In this document: positions 16,020 to 24,168 of the stretch, piece after piece
Position numbering within the stretch: position 1 is the stretch's first letter
Layout: each line of letters starts with the position of its first letter
NCBI GenBank assembly: GCA_018241995.1
Contig: JAFECT010000017.1
Coordinates: 1-57,180, forward strand
Direction: 5' to 3'
Origin: Pseudomonadota bacterium
GTDB lineage: Bacteria > Pseudomonadota > Alphaproteobacteria > Caulobacterales > Caulobacteraceae
DNA: 57,180 nucleotides
Program-made: the position numbers and the translations under genes
The notes under the pieces: generated by a model
The model's input: only the letters and a program-made list of their open reading frames with translations
Databases searched by the model: none
What the model was told of the DNA's origin: nothing

Positions 16020-16050
16020 TTACGTCAACGTCAAGATTACGTCGCGTCAA
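16020..16050 (-). promoter_or_regulatory. Tandem operator-like repeat in the beta-oxidation promoter
   Basis: Two near-identical units, TTACGTCAACGTCAA and TTACGTCGCGTCAA, start 17 bp apart. On the minus strand each supplies TTGACG hexamers that can serve as -35 elements, and each contains a TTGACGT(C)AA-like dyad. Position and layout suggest binding of a TetR/GntR-type fatty-acid regulator; the regulator is not in the window. Confidence 0.5.
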
Positions 16051-16162
16051 CTTCGGCTGCGACATCCTCCTAGACGTGGAGGTCAGCCGAAGGAAAAGCG
16101 TCCAAGCAGACAAACGCTGGCGACGGACGGTTAAGTCCGCGCCAGCGACTCTAGTTCAACCG

Positions 16163-16684
16163 CTATCTGGCGCCCAGGAGGCGATTGGGTAACTGTCCTA
16201 GCAACCCACTCTGCTGAGGTCCCTGCATAAGGCGGTTCTGCGCCGCTTCGTCCCCCGGCGTTACGGGGCACCCCGAGCCGAAGAGCCCATATCGTAACTT
16301 GTTGGTTCCACTGAACAGATGGCTGACGCGCCCGCCATCTCGCGCGTTTGGCCACCAATGACGCGCACGGAGATTGGACAGATCATTGGTGCCGCCAAAG
16401 CAACGCCGCACGCGATGGTCGACTTCCCAGCCGTAAGGCGACGAGCGATCTGCATGGTCGCTGCGGCGCATAAGATAACCCTCTTCGTCCGTTCGCCATT
16501 CAGCCGGCGACCGCCCCGGCGCGGTCATTGCCGCTGCCCAGACGTCCGCCTTGCACTTCGCGTCGGGTACCCAATCGTTCATCCAAGTTTTCTCTCGCAG
16601 TGCCGAGGTCCGGGGGAGCCGACTCGTGTCACGCATCCAGAGTTTAGCCGCCAAGCTAGGCGGCAACGCCGGTCCCTCAATCAT
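16163..16684 (-). CDS. HNH-type nuclease-like protein
   Basis: About 173 residues. The central part carries an HNH-like core: YGWEVDHRVRRCFGGTNDLS followed by NLRARHWWPNARDGG, i.e. the D-H dyad, GG turn and downstream Asn of the betabeta-alpha-metal fold; proteins with YGWE(V/I)DH cores are annotated as HNH nucleases. Residues outside this core are not recognised and the C-terminus (QGPQQSGLLGQL) looks low-complexity. The start is uncertain: an ATG giving MIEGPALPP was chosen because a longer frame overlaps the divergent small gene. Base composition is less GC-biased than the neighbours, which hints at transfer. Role (homing, phage-derived or defence) unknown. Confidence 0.55.
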   Translation of the reverse strand: MIEGPALPPSLAAKLWMRDTSRLPRTSALREKTWMNDWVPDAKCKADVWAAAMTAPGRSPAEWRTDEEGYLMRRSDHADRSSPYGWEVDHRVRRCFGGTNDLSNLRARHWWPNARDGGRVSHLFSGTNKLRYGLFGSGCPVTPGDEAAQNRLMQGPQQSGLLGQLPNRLLGAR

Positions 16685-16728
16685 TTGTTCGTGATATGTT
16701 CCGGGCGACGAGGGAGGCGTAGGAAGCT

Positions 16729-16980
16729 GTGGACCCCAAGCCCGGAAAGCGCGGACCTTATAAGAATGCGGAGCGCCTGATGCGAGAAGGTGATGAAGGC
16801 TACTGGACCTACGCGCAGTGGCTCGAAGCAACAGTTCAAAAGATCGTTAGGGTCGCCGACTCCCCCATCTCGCGCGAAGATCGCGTGGCGTGGCTAGACG
16901 TGCAAATCCGGCTGGCGATTGCCCAGGCGCTGCGTCACGGCCGCTCTGGCCGGGGCGACAACGATCCCGTAGCGCGATGA
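16729..16980 (+). CDS. Small hypothetical protein
   Basis: 83 residues starting at GTG (DPKPGKRGPYKNAERL...). AGGGAGG and AGGAAG lie upstream. It is highly charged with no membrane segment; EDRVAWLDVQIRLAIAQALR is a likely amphipathic helix. It diverges from the HNH gene. I do not recognise a family. Kept because the frame has balanced composition and a ribosome binding site, but it could be spurious. Confidence 0.4.
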   Translation: MDPKPGKRGPYKNAERLMREGDEGYWTYAQWLEATVQKIVRVADSPISREDRVAWLDVQIRLAIAQALRHGRSGRGDNDPVAR

Positions 16981-17050
16981 AATTCAAGCTGACCCACGAC
17001 CGGCGAGGGCAGCGTTCCAAGGGAAGGTCTACGGTTCGCAGGTTCGCAGC

Positions 17051-17207
17051 GTTGAGGTCGCGTCTAGTGGGTCCTCGAAAGCCAGGGCGCTACGCGACCT
17101 GCCTTTCAAGGATGACGGAGCTTAATTTGATTGCCGTCATCCTTGAGCACGTCCGCGCAAGCGGGCGGGATCGAGGACCCACTTGGCGCGACCTTGACGC
17201 CGAGCGC
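17051..17207. repeat. Intergenic repeat, family D copy 1 (arms arranged back to back)
   Basis: The 430-bp gap between 16980 and 17417 holds GTGGGTCCTCGAAAGCC...TTTCAAGGATGACGG (17069-17118) followed by GCCGTCATCCTTGAGC...GGATCGAGGACCCAC (17133-17192). These are the two arms of the element also found at 47643-47809 and 49737-49904. A further palindromic module (TGCGCAGTGCTGCGCA, about 17263-17280) follows before the promoter. No credible gene. Confidence 0.7.
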
Positions 17208-17374
17208 CCTCGATCAGCCCTCGCACGCAGCGTTGGCGTGGGGAGCTGCTGGGTTCTCGGGTCTGCGCAGTGCTGCGCACTGCTCCGCTCCGAGAATGAC
17301 GGAAGGGATGGGGACCCTCGGCACGGCCTCCGCCCGCTTCGGAATGAGAGCTTTCCCCCGCGCTCGTAACGGCG

Positions 17375-17384
17375 CTAGGCTCCC
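17375..17384 (+). promoter_or_regulatory. Putative -10 region of the amidohydrolase gene
   Basis: GCTAGGCTCCC lies 32 nt before the ATG, matching boxes upstream of three other genes in the window. No clear -35. Confidence 0.35.
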
Positions 17385-17416
17385 CACTGAGGGACCAGTC
17401 GAAGTGGGCGGGGGCG

Positions 17417-19186
17417 ATGATCCGTAAAGCGTTGATGGCGGCGTGCGCGCTGGGGGTGCTGGCTTTCGCGGGCGCGGCCGATGCGGCCAAGAAGCACCAC
17501 GGCGCCAAGGAGCGGCCGGAGCCGGTGTTCGACCTCGTGATCCACGGCGGGACCATCTACGACGGCTCGGGCGGGGCGCCCTTCGTCGGCGACGTGGCGA
17601 TCAAGGGCGACCGTATCGTCTATGTCGGCAAGGGGCCGGCGCCGGGCCTGTCGCTGAGCGAGATCGACGCCCACGGCAAGGCGGTCTCGCCGGGCTTCGT
17701 CAACATGCTGAGCTGGGCGACCGAGAGCCTGATGGTCGACGGCCGCGGCCAGTCGGACCTGCGCCAGGGGGTGACCTTGGAGGTGTTCGGCGAGGGGACC
17801 TCGATGGGGCCGATCACCCCGACCATGAAGAAGCGCGACGAGGCGCGCCAGGGCGACTTCAAGTACCCGATCACCTGGACCACGCTGGATCAGTACCTGA
17901 CCATGCTGGAGAAGAAGGGCGTGTCGATGAACGTCGCCTCCTTCATCGGCGCGGCCACCGTGCGCGACATGGAGCTGGGCGAGAAGGACATCCAGCCGAC
18001 GCCCGCCCAGCTGAAGCGCATGCGCGCGACGGTCCACAAGGCGATGGAGGACGGCGCGCTGGGCGTCGGCGCGTCCCTGATCTACACGCCCGCCAACTAC
18101 GCCAAGACGCCGGAGCTTTCGGCCCTGGCCTCGGAGTCGGCCATGTGCGGGGGCAACTACATCGCCCACATGCGCTCGGAGGGCGACCGGCTGCTGGAAG
18201 CGGTGGACGAGACCCTGCAGATCGGGCGTGAGAGCGGCGGGCCGGTGCGCATCTACCACATGAAGGCCGCGGGCAAGCCGAACTGGGAGAAGGAGGACGC
18301 CTTCATATCCAGGATCGAGACCGCCCGCGCCCACGGCCAGCGCGTCTCGGCCAACATGTACACCTATACCGCCGGGGCCACGGGCCTGGACGCCGCCATG
18401 CCGCCCTGGGTGCAGGACGGCGGGCTGGAGGCCTGGATCGCCCGCATGAAGGACCCGAAGGTCCGCAGCCGTCTGATCGCGGAGATGCGCGACCCGCATC
18501 CGAAGTACGAGAACCTGTATCTGCGCGCGGGCGCTGAGGGCACCCTGCTGCTGGCCTTCAAGAACCCCAAGCTCAAGCCCCTGACCGGGCGCACGCTCGC
18601 CTCGGTCGCCGAGGAGCGCCACGAGAGCCCCGAGGACGCGGCCATCGACCTGGTGATCGAGGACGGGTCGCGCGTGGGCGTCGCCTACTTCCTGATGAGC
18701 GAGGACAACATCAAGCGCCAGCTGGCTCTGCCCTGGGTCAGCTTCGGCTCCGACGAGGGCGCCGAGCAGCCGTCCGGCGTCTTCCTGCTGTCCCAGCCCC
18801 ACCCGCGCGCCTACGGCAACTTCGCGAGGGTGATCGGCCACTATGTCCGCGACGAGAAGGCCCTGACCATGCCGGAAGCGATCCGGCGCCTGTCGGCCCT
18901 GCCGTCCAAGGAGCTGGCCCTGAAGGACCGGGGCATGCTGTCGAAAGGCTACTTCGCCGACGTGGTGGTGTTCGACCCCGCCAAGGTCCAGGACCACGCG
19001 ACCTTCCCCAAGCCGCAGCAGTTCGCGACGGGCATCGAGGACGTGCTCGTCAACGGCAAGCTCGCGCTGAAGGACGGCGAGCCGACGGGGGCGCCTACGG
19101 GCCGCGTGGTGCGCGGGCGCGCCTGGAAGGGCTGGAAGGGCGGCGGCTGCAAGGCCTCGGCGAAGGCGTGGAGCTGGTATCAGTAA
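17417..19186 (+). CDS. Exported N-acyl-D-amino-acid deacylase (D-aminoacylase) family amidohydrolase
   Basis: 589 residues. A signal peptide (residues 1-24, ending AGAADA) predicts export. DLVIHGGTIYDGSGGAP and the C-terminal GYFADVVVFDPAKV ... VLVNGKLAL are the composite beta-sandwich signatures of D-aminoacylase-type amidohydrolases, which release D-amino acids from N-acylated substrates. In the usual family the metal motif is PGFIDxHxH and a later Cys follows GVTT; here these read PGFVNMLSW (N96-M97-L98) and GVTLEVFGEG, so the first metal ligands are absent. IYHMKAAG retains a histidine. I believe a subgroup shares NMLSW, so activity may rest on a single metal or have changed. Monocistronic. 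Confidence 0.85.
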   Translation: MIRKALMAACALGVLAFAGAADAAKKHHGAKERPEPVFDLVIHGGTIYDGSGGAPFVGDVAIKGDRIVYVGKGPAPGLSLSEIDAHGKAVSPGFVNMLSWATESLMVDGRGQSDLRQGVTLEVFGEGTSMGPITPTMKKRDEARQGDFKYPITWTTLDQYLTMLEKKGVSMNVASFIGAATVRDMELGEKDIQPTPAQLKRMRATVHKAMEDGALGVGASLIYTPANYAKTPELSALASESAMCGGNYIAHMRSEGDRLLEAVDETLQIGRESGGPVRIYHMKAAGKPNWEKEDAFISRIETARAHGQRVSANMYTYTAGATGLDAAMPPWVQDGGLEAWIARMKDPKVRSRLIAEMRDPHPKYENLYLRAGAEGTLLLAFKNPKLKPLTGRTLASVAEERHESPEDAAIDLVIEDGSRVGVAYFLMSEDNIKRQLALPWVSFGSDEGAEQPSGVFLLSQPHPRAYGNFARVIGHYVRDEKALTMPEAIRRLSALPSKELALKDRGMLSKGYFADVVVFDPAKVQDHATFPKPQQFATGIEDVLVNGKLALKDGEPTGAPTGRVVRGRAWKGWKGGGCKASAKAWSWYQ

Positions 19187-19190
19187 TCTT

Positions 19191-19356
19191 GTCCTTCTCC
19201 CGGTCGGGAGAAGGAAGGGACCCGTCGCGAAGCGATGGGGAGGATGAGGGACACAGGGGGTTCCGAACGGGGAGCTTCCCGTTTCCGAGAGCGCGGTATC
19301 CCTCACCCTCCCACGCCTGACGGCGCGGGTCCCTCCCTCTCCCGACCGGGAGAGGG
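19191..19356. repeat. Intergenic inverted repeat, family C copy 1
   Basis: Starts with CCTTCTCCCGGTCGGGAGAA and ends with CTCTCCCGACCGGGAGAGGG. Between them GAGGATGAGGGACAC and TATCCCTCACCCTCC form inner complementary arms. It follows directly on the amidohydrolase stop and could end its transcript. Copies at 22481-22644 (same orientation) and 39845-40008 (opposite). Confidence 0.85.
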
Positions 19357-19436
19357 TTCAGAGACGGAACACTCGCGCTCTGCTGCCGTTGACCTCCCGA
19401 CCGGCCGTTTCGGCCACGCTTACGGGAACCGCTTCC

Positions 19437-20117
19437 ATGGCCGACGACACCGCCACACCTCAGGACGCCATCGCCCTCTTGAAGGCCGACCATCGCGCAG
19501 TCGAGGGCCTGTTCGGGGAGTTCGAGGGGCTGAGCGATCCCACCGACAAGATGGGCGTGGCCGACCGCATCTGCCTGGCGCTGCGGGTGCACACCCAGAT
19601 CGAGGAGGAGATCTTCTATCCGGCGCTGCGCGGCCACATCGAGGAAAAGGAGATCGACGAGGCGGTCGTCGAGCACCGCTCGGCCAAGGCGTTGATCTCC
19701 GAGATCGAGGCGGCCGGCGGCGCGGACGCCATGTTCGACGCGCGGGTGCAGGTGCTGAAGGAGCAGATCGAGAGCCACGTGAAGGAGGAGGAGACCGAGC
19801 TGTTCCCTGCGGCGAAGAGGGCCGGGCTCGACCTCAAGGACCTCGGCGCGAAGCTGGCCGAGCGCAAGGCGACGCTGCTGCGCGACTACCGCTCCGACCT
19901 GTCGGACCTGCGCGCGGCGGCCGAGCATCCGTCGTTCCGGCCCGAGAGCGCAGGCGGCATGCAGCCCGGCGAGACCGGCGGGGAGGCGGCGCGCACGGCC
20001 TCGGCCGACGGCTCCAAGACCTCGGGCCTGCAACCCGACCAGGACACCCCCGGCGGCGCCGGCGCGGGGCCGAAGGAAAGCGACCAGGTGAAGGGTCGGT
20101 CGGCGGCGCCGGGCTGA
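19437..20117 (+). CDS. Hemerythrin HHE-domain protein
   Basis: 226 residues. The first 130 form a four-helix hemerythrin-like domain with iron ligand candidates His19 (ADHR), His52 and Glu56 (RVHTQIEEE), His80 (EHR) and His114 with Glu118 (ESHVKEEE), the pattern for a non-haem di-iron site binding O2 or NO or storing iron. The C-terminal 90 residues are disordered, rich in Gly, Ala, Pro and charged residues. No signal peptide, so cytosolic. The start at MADDTA is preferred because upstream codons fall in repeat-derived sequence. Confidence 0.85.
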   Translation: MADDTATPQDAIALLKADHRAVEGLFGEFEGLSDPTDKMGVADRICLALRVHTQIEEEIFYPALRGHIEEKEIDEAVVEHRSAKALISEIEAAGGADAMFDARVQVLKEQIESHVKEEETELFPAAKRAGLDLKDLGAKLAERKATLLRDYRSDLSDLRAAAEHPSFRPESAGGMQPGETGGEAARTASADGSKTSGLQPDQDTPGGAGAGPKESDQVKGRSAAPG

Positions 20118-20224
20118 TCTCAAGGCCCGCGCGCCTTCCATGCGCCGCCGCAGCCAAATTTGCGGCCAAGTTGACGGTCAGCTTCCCGACACGCGCGGCG
20201 CCGAGCCGCCGGATGGGGGATCGG

Positions 20225-20740
20225 ATGCGCACTGGAGCAGTTCTGGGGGCGGCTGTGACGGCGCTTGTCGTCATGGCGGCGAGCGGCCACGCGATGGCGG
20301 CGGAGCATTGGCGCGCGATCTATAGCAACGACGCGGCCGGCAGGCCGCTGACGGGCGACAAGGGGGCTCTGATCGCCGCGGTGCGGGCGGGCGAGCCGAT
20401 CCGCGTCGGCTTCAGTCTGGGAAAGGCCGGCGACCTGGACAGGGTCGAGCATTTCGCCGAGGCCCGGTTCATCACCATCGTGGGCGGGTCGGAGGTCTAT
20501 GCCCAGATCGGCGAGTACGTGACCCAAGAGCCCGGCGGCCCGGCGCCGCATGTGAACCTGCGCTCGGCGGCCGTGCTGTGGTCGAGCCTGATCGGAACGA
20601 CCGGCGTGCTCGAGAACGGCCTGTGGGATCGCGGCAAACACCAGAAGCTCGACGTGGGACCGGTGGCTGTTCCGGTCACCTGGTACGCCGCGGACCCTTC
20701 AGGCGACGGCGCGACCCCGAGCAGCCCGCCGCGGAGCTAG
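20225..20740 (+). CDS. Hypothetical exported protein
   Basis: 171 residues with a clear signal peptide (MRTGAVLGAAVTALVVMAAS, cleavage after GHAMA). The mature part (EHWRAIYSNDAAGRPLTGDK ... VPVTWYA) looks like a small beta-rich domain; I do not recognise it. The ATG chosen follows GGGGGA by a few bases; an ATG four codons upstream precedes that site. It converges with the YtcJ-type gene with only 5 bp between stops. Confidence 0.65.
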   Translation: MRTGAVLGAAVTALVVMAASGHAMAAEHWRAIYSNDAAGRPLTGDKGALIAAVRAGEPIRVGFSLGKAGDLDRVEHFAEARFITIVGGSEVYAQIGEYVTQEPGGPAPHVNLRSAAVLWSSLIGTTGVLENGLWDRGKHQKLDVGPVAVPVTWYAADPSGDGATPSSPPRS

Positions 20741-20745
20741 GGGAA

Positions 20746-22419
20746 TCACCACCCCTCCGCCCGGAACTCCACCTTCCCGTCCAGCATGGTCATCAGCGCC
20801 CTGGCCTTGAGGATCTTCTGCGGGTCGGCGGTCATGAAGTCCGTGTCGAACACCGAAAAGTCCGCGCGATACCCCACCTTGATCGCGCCAAGCTCCCCCT
20901 CGCGGAAGGACGCGTACGCCGGCCAGGCGGTGAACATCTTCAGGGCGGTCTTGCGGTCGACGGCCTGTTCCGGATGCCAGTCGGCGTTCTGGAAGCCGTC
21001 GAGGCCGCGCCTGGTGATGGCGGCGTAGAACTCGATCCTGGGGTCGCCGCGCTCCACCGGCGCGTCGGTGCCGCCGGGGATGATCGAGCCTGCGTCGATC
21101 AGGCTCTTCCAGGCATAGGCGCCCTTCAGCCGCTCGGGTCCCAGGCGCTTGGGCGCGAAATAGAGGTCGCCGATGGCGTGGCTGGCCTGCATCGAAGGGA
21201 TGACGCCGAGCTTCGCGAAACGGGGGATGTCGTCGCTGCGGATGGTCTGGGCGTGCTCGACGCGCCAGCGGGGCGGGTTCACGCCGCGCTCCGACGCCGG
21301 CACGGCCTTGAAGGCGTCCTCGTACCAGTCCAGCACCAGGTGGTTGCCGCGGTCGCCGATGGCGTGGGTGGTGACCTGGATGCCGCGCTTCAGCGCCGCT
21401 TCCCAGACGGGCAGCACGTCGGCCTCCTTCATCTGCACCAAGCCGGTGGTGTCGGCGTCCTCGTACTTGTCGAACAGGGCCGCGCCGCGCGAGCCCAGGG
21501 CGCCGTCCATGTAGAACTTGAGCGTGCGGGTGATCACCCGGCCGTCTGCCGCCTGGCGCGGGCCCTCCTTGATCAGGGTCTGGGCGCCCTCGGGCGTGAT
21601 GGCGTTGTAGACGCGAAGCGGCAGCTGGCCCTTGTTGGCGAAGGCCTCCAGCATCAGGGCGTCGTCATAGTCCACGCTCATGTTGTGCAGGCCGGTCCAG
21701 CCGTAGCTGGAATAGACCTTGAAGCCGGCCTGGAAGGCCTTGACCTTGAAGGCGGGGGTGGGCTGCGGAACGATCGGCCAGATCAGGCCCATGGCCGCGT
21801 CCACGATCATCCCGGCCGGCTCGCCTGACGCGTCGTGGTGGATGGCGCCGCCGGACGGCGGGACCGTGTTGCGGTCGATGTGGGCGAGCCTCAGGGCTGC
21901 GGAATTGGCGACGAGCGCATGGCCGTCGGCGCGCTGCAGCACCACCGGATTGTCGGGGGACACCGCGTCCAGGTCCTTGGCGGTGGGGAAGCGGCCCTCC
22001 GGCCAGTGGGTCTCGATCCAGCCGCGGCCGAAGATGAAGCCGCCCTTGGGCGTGGCCGCGACGCGGGCCTTCAGCGTCTGCAGCATCGCGGCCAGCGAGG
22101 GCGTGCCCTCCAGGTTCAGGGTCAGCTCGCGCTCGCCGATGCCCAACAGGTGCGCATGGGCGTCGGTGAAGCCGGGGAACAGGGTCGCGCCCTTCAGGTC
22201 GATGACCTTGGTGTGGGCGCCCGCCATGGCCTGGGCTCCGGCGCGCGAGCCCACGAAGCAGACCTTGCCGCCGCAGACCGCGACGGCCTCGGCGGTCGGG
22301 GCCGCGTCATCGTCGGTGTAGACCGGGCCGCCCCAGATCACGGTGTCGGCGGCTGGAGCGGCGTGGGCGGCCGAAGCCGCAAGGGTGAGCACCGCCACCG
22401 TGGTCAGACCGATACGCAT
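20746..22419 (-). CDS. Exported YtcJ-like metal-dependent amidohydrolase
   Basis: 557 residues. A signal peptide ends at AAHAAP (about 21-22). The amidohydrolase metal motif FPGFTDAHAHL gives His88 and His90. Further signatures are QVTTHAIGDRGNH, WRVEHAQTI, and GTDAPVERGDPR with the terminal Asp ligand. These are diagnostic of the YtcJ branch. Natural substrate unknown for most members. An alternative start one codon earlier (GTG) exists; the ATG has GGAGGGG at a better distance. A second exported amidohydrolase lies nearby at 17417, but the two are from different branches. Confidence 0.88.
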   Translation of the reverse strand: MRIGLTTVAVLTLAASAAHAAPAADTVIWGGPVYTDDDAAPTAEAVAVCGGKVCFVGSRAGAQAMAGAHTKVIDLKGATLFPGFTDAHAHLLGIGERELTLNLEGTPSLAAMLQTLKARVAATPKGGFIFGRGWIETHWPEGRFPTAKDLDAVSPDNPVVLQRADGHALVANSAALRLAHIDRNTVPPSGGAIHHDASGEPAGMIVDAAMGLIWPIVPQPTPAFKVKAFQAGFKVYSSYGWTGLHNMSVDYDDALMLEAFANKGQLPLRVYNAITPEGAQTLIKEGPRQAADGRVITRTLKFYMDGALGSRGAALFDKYEDADTTGLVQMKEADVLPVWEAALKRGIQVTTHAIGDRGNHLVLDWYEDAFKAVPASERGVNPPRWRVEHAQTIRSDDIPRFAKLGVIPSMQASHAIGDLYFAPKRLGPERLKGAYAWKSLIDAGSIIPGGTDAPVERGDPRIEFYAAITRRGLDGFQNADWHPEQAVDRKTALKMFTAWPAYASFREGELGAIKVGYRADFSVFDTDFMTADPQKILKARALMTMLDGKVEFRAEGW

Positions 22420-22480
22420 CACGCCCCTCCAGGATTTCCCGCAAACGAGCGCTGCGAAAGGGCGGCGTCAAGCGCTCATG

Positions 22481-22644
22481 TCCTTCTCCCGGTCGGGAGA
22501 AGGAAGGGACCCGGCGCGAAGCGCTGGGGAGGATGAGGGACACGGGGGCGTCGGCAGAGGGCGGCGCGGGTTCTGAAAGCCCCGTATCCCTCACCCTCCC
22601 ATTGCTGGCGCAATGGGCCCCTCCCTCTCCCGATCGGGAGAGGG
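22481..22644. repeat. Intergenic inverted repeat, family C copy 2
   Basis: Same ends (TCCTTCTCCCGGTCGGGAGA and CTCTCCCGATCGGGAGAGGG) and inner GAGGATGAGGGACAC / TATCCCTCACCCTCC arms as the copy at 19191. The apical segment differs. Confidence 0.85.
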
Positions 22645-22678
22645 CTCAGGTTGGCGGTCTTCGGATCATTGAAGAGGT

Positions 22679-23548
22679 CTACCGCGGCGCGTCCTGGCGG
22701 CCGTGGAAGCGCTCTTCGCGTTCGCGGCGCATCTGCTCCTGGCTCTTCGAGCCCTTGACCGCGGGGCTGAGCGAGAAGGTGAAGCCGAAGAAGCGTTCGT
22801 GGGCGGTGTGGCCCCAGCTGGAAATCTCGCGCTCCACGAAGCCCAGCGAGGCCTGCAGCGGGCCCTTGCGCCAGCCGGCGCCGACCTGGGCGTCGCCGGT
22901 GACCGCGACCTTCTCGGCCGACCAGCCCGCGCGGCGGATCTCACCCTCTGGGCTGCGGAACAGGTTGAAGCCCACCGCGTCCGAGCGGGCGGCGGCGAAC
23001 AGGAAGAAGCGGCCCTTGGTGCGCTGGGTGGCGGGGATCTGCTTCAGGCCCAGCTTTTCGGCGCCGGCGGCGAGGCGGCCCTGCACCGTGGGCTGGCCGA
23101 AGGCGACCTGGACCCGCGCCTCGGTCCCCGAGCCCCTGGGGCGCACCTGGAAGTCGAACTGCGGCTCGTACTTGGCGGCGAAGCGCTCGACTGCGGCGAA
23201 GCGGGGCGACCAGCCGCCGGTCACCTCGCCGGGGCCGCCCTCCCAGTTGACCCGCGCGGCCGAGGCGTCGGGCTTGACCGCGGCGGTGAGCGCGCGCGCG
23301 TCGGCGGCGGCGCGGGCCCGGGCGGCGGCTTCGGGGGTGATCTCGGGGCCATCGCCGGGCGCGGGCTCGTCGGCGACGGTTTCGATGGCAGGGGCGCCGG
23401 GCGTGCGCTTGAGCTCGGAATCGGCATGCGCGCGGCCGTGCAGGGCGCCTAGGACCATGGTCCCGGCCATCGCCAGGCACACCACCCCAACCACGCCACC
23501 CACTACCGCTGCGATGCTCCCCGAGCCACGCACGCGCATAGACATCAT
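22679..23548 (-). CDS. Hypothetical membrane-anchored protein
   Basis: 289 residues, unrecognised. One N-terminal transmembrane segment (about 12-34, IAAVVGGVVGVVCLAMAGTM) anchors a periplasmic part. A Pro/Ala/Glu-rich linker (45-90) is followed by a beta-rich domain (FRSPEGEIRR ... GAGWRKGPLQASLGFVERE ... ERFFGFTFSLSPAV) with alternating hydrophobic strands ending in aromatics, reminiscent of an outer-membrane-barrel-like or lipid-associated fold. The C-terminus is highly charged (EQMRREREERFHG). Three ATGs cluster at the start; the second best fits GGGGAG. Confidence 0.6.
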   Translation of the reverse strand: MMSMRVRGSGSIAAVVGGVVGVVCLAMAGTMVLGALHGRAHADSELKRTPGAPAIETVADEPAPGDGPEITPEAAARARAAADARALTAAVKPDASAARVNWEGGPGEVTGGWSPRFAAVERFAAKYEPQFDFQVRPRGSGTEARVQVAFGQPTVQGRLAAGAEKLGLKQIPATQRTKGRFFLFAAARSDAVGFNLFRSPEGEIRRAGWSAEKVAVTGDAQVGAGWRKGPLQASLGFVEREISSWGHTAHERFFGFTFSLSPAVKGSKSQEQMRREREERFHGRQDAPR

Positions 23549-23734
23549 CTCTCCCCTGACGCCGATATTAACCTTTTCGAAGGGGGGCGGAGAAGCCCCT
23601 TTTTGATCGGGAAATACTGAACGTGTTCAACAATTTGCATGCATAGACGCAAAGATTCCGAGCTTGGCGCTGGGAGCCATCGTCCGACTCGCTCGTTTGG
23701 TTAAGCAGTCGCAAGACACGCAAGGAGTTCGATC

Positions 23735-24046
23735 ATGCGTAGAGTGATCCTCGGGGCCATCGTCGCCGCTTCCGTCGCAAGCGCGGTTCCCGCCATGGCC
23801 GCCCCCGCGGCCGGCGCCCTGACCCTGGATACCAATGCCGCCACCCAGACCGCGACGCTCGACCGGGTGCAGTGGCGTGACAACCGCAACTGGGACCGCG
23901 ACCACTACTATCATCGCGATCGCGACCGTGACCGCGGTTATCACTACGGGTGGCGTCGCCCGCACTACGGTTACTACTACTCCAGCTGCCGGTTCGGTTA
24001 CTGGCGCGACCGCTGGGGCCGCCTGCACTGCCGCAGCGGCTGGTAA
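23735..24046 (+). CDS. Small secreted His/Arg/Asp/Tyr-rich protein
   Basis: 103 residues. A signal peptide ends at VPAMA (about 22). The mature chain of about 80 residues is dominated by HYYHRDRDRDRGYHYGWRR and YGYYYSS segments, with two Cys (SSCRFGYW and RLHCRSGW) that could form a disulfide. Similar short basic, aromatic-rich secreted proteins occur widely in alphaproteobacteria without known role. AAGGAG precedes the ATG and a strong intrinsic terminator follows, so it is an independent unit. Composition suggests binding to metal, polyanion or envelope polymer; not demonstrable here. Confidence 0.7.
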   Translation: MRRVILGAIVAASVASAVPAMAAPAAGALTLDTNAATQTATLDRVQWRDNRNWDRDHYYHRDRDRDRGYHYGWRRPHYGYYYSSCRFGYWRDRWGRLHCRSGW

Positions 24047-24068
24047 GCTGAAGGCCTGACACATCAAG

Positions 24069-24101
24069 CGGCCCCCGCCGGCGACGGCGGGGGCCGTTTT
24101 T
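24069..24101 (+). terminator. Rho-independent terminator after the small secreted protein
   Basis: CGGCCCCCGCCG, loop GCGA, CGGCGGGGGCC, then GTTTTTG. A perfect GC stem of 11 bp with a T-tract. Confidence 0.9.
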
Positions 24102-24141
24102 GTTTGGGCGCGCGGCCTCTGGCGGCCCCGGTTCGCAACCT

Positions 24142-24151
24142 CTAGGCTCCC
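24142..24151 (+). promoter_or_regulatory. Putative -10 region of the membrane-protein array
   Basis: CTAGGCTCCC lies between the upstream terminator and the first start codon, 17 nt before the ATG of the relic leader; AGGGGG follows as ribosome binding site. The position after a terminator means a promoter is required here. No clear -35. Confidence 0.35.
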
Positions 24152-24168
24152 GTTTCAGGGGGCGCGTG

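Noticed and set aside
16977..17369. A frame starting in an ATGA overlap with the 83-residue gene
   Set aside because: Most of it is translated from the family D repeat and the adjoining palindrome, so it is not a conserved coding sequence.
17375..19306. A 643-codon frame antisense to the D-aminoacylase-type gene
   Set aside because: Mirror frame rich in Arg, His and Gly that runs into a repeat at one end.
23885..23960. Tandem CGCGATCGCGACCGTGACCGC-like DNA as a repeat element
   Set aside because: It is the coding sequence for the HRDRDRDRG stretch of the secreted protein, in frame with a signal peptide.
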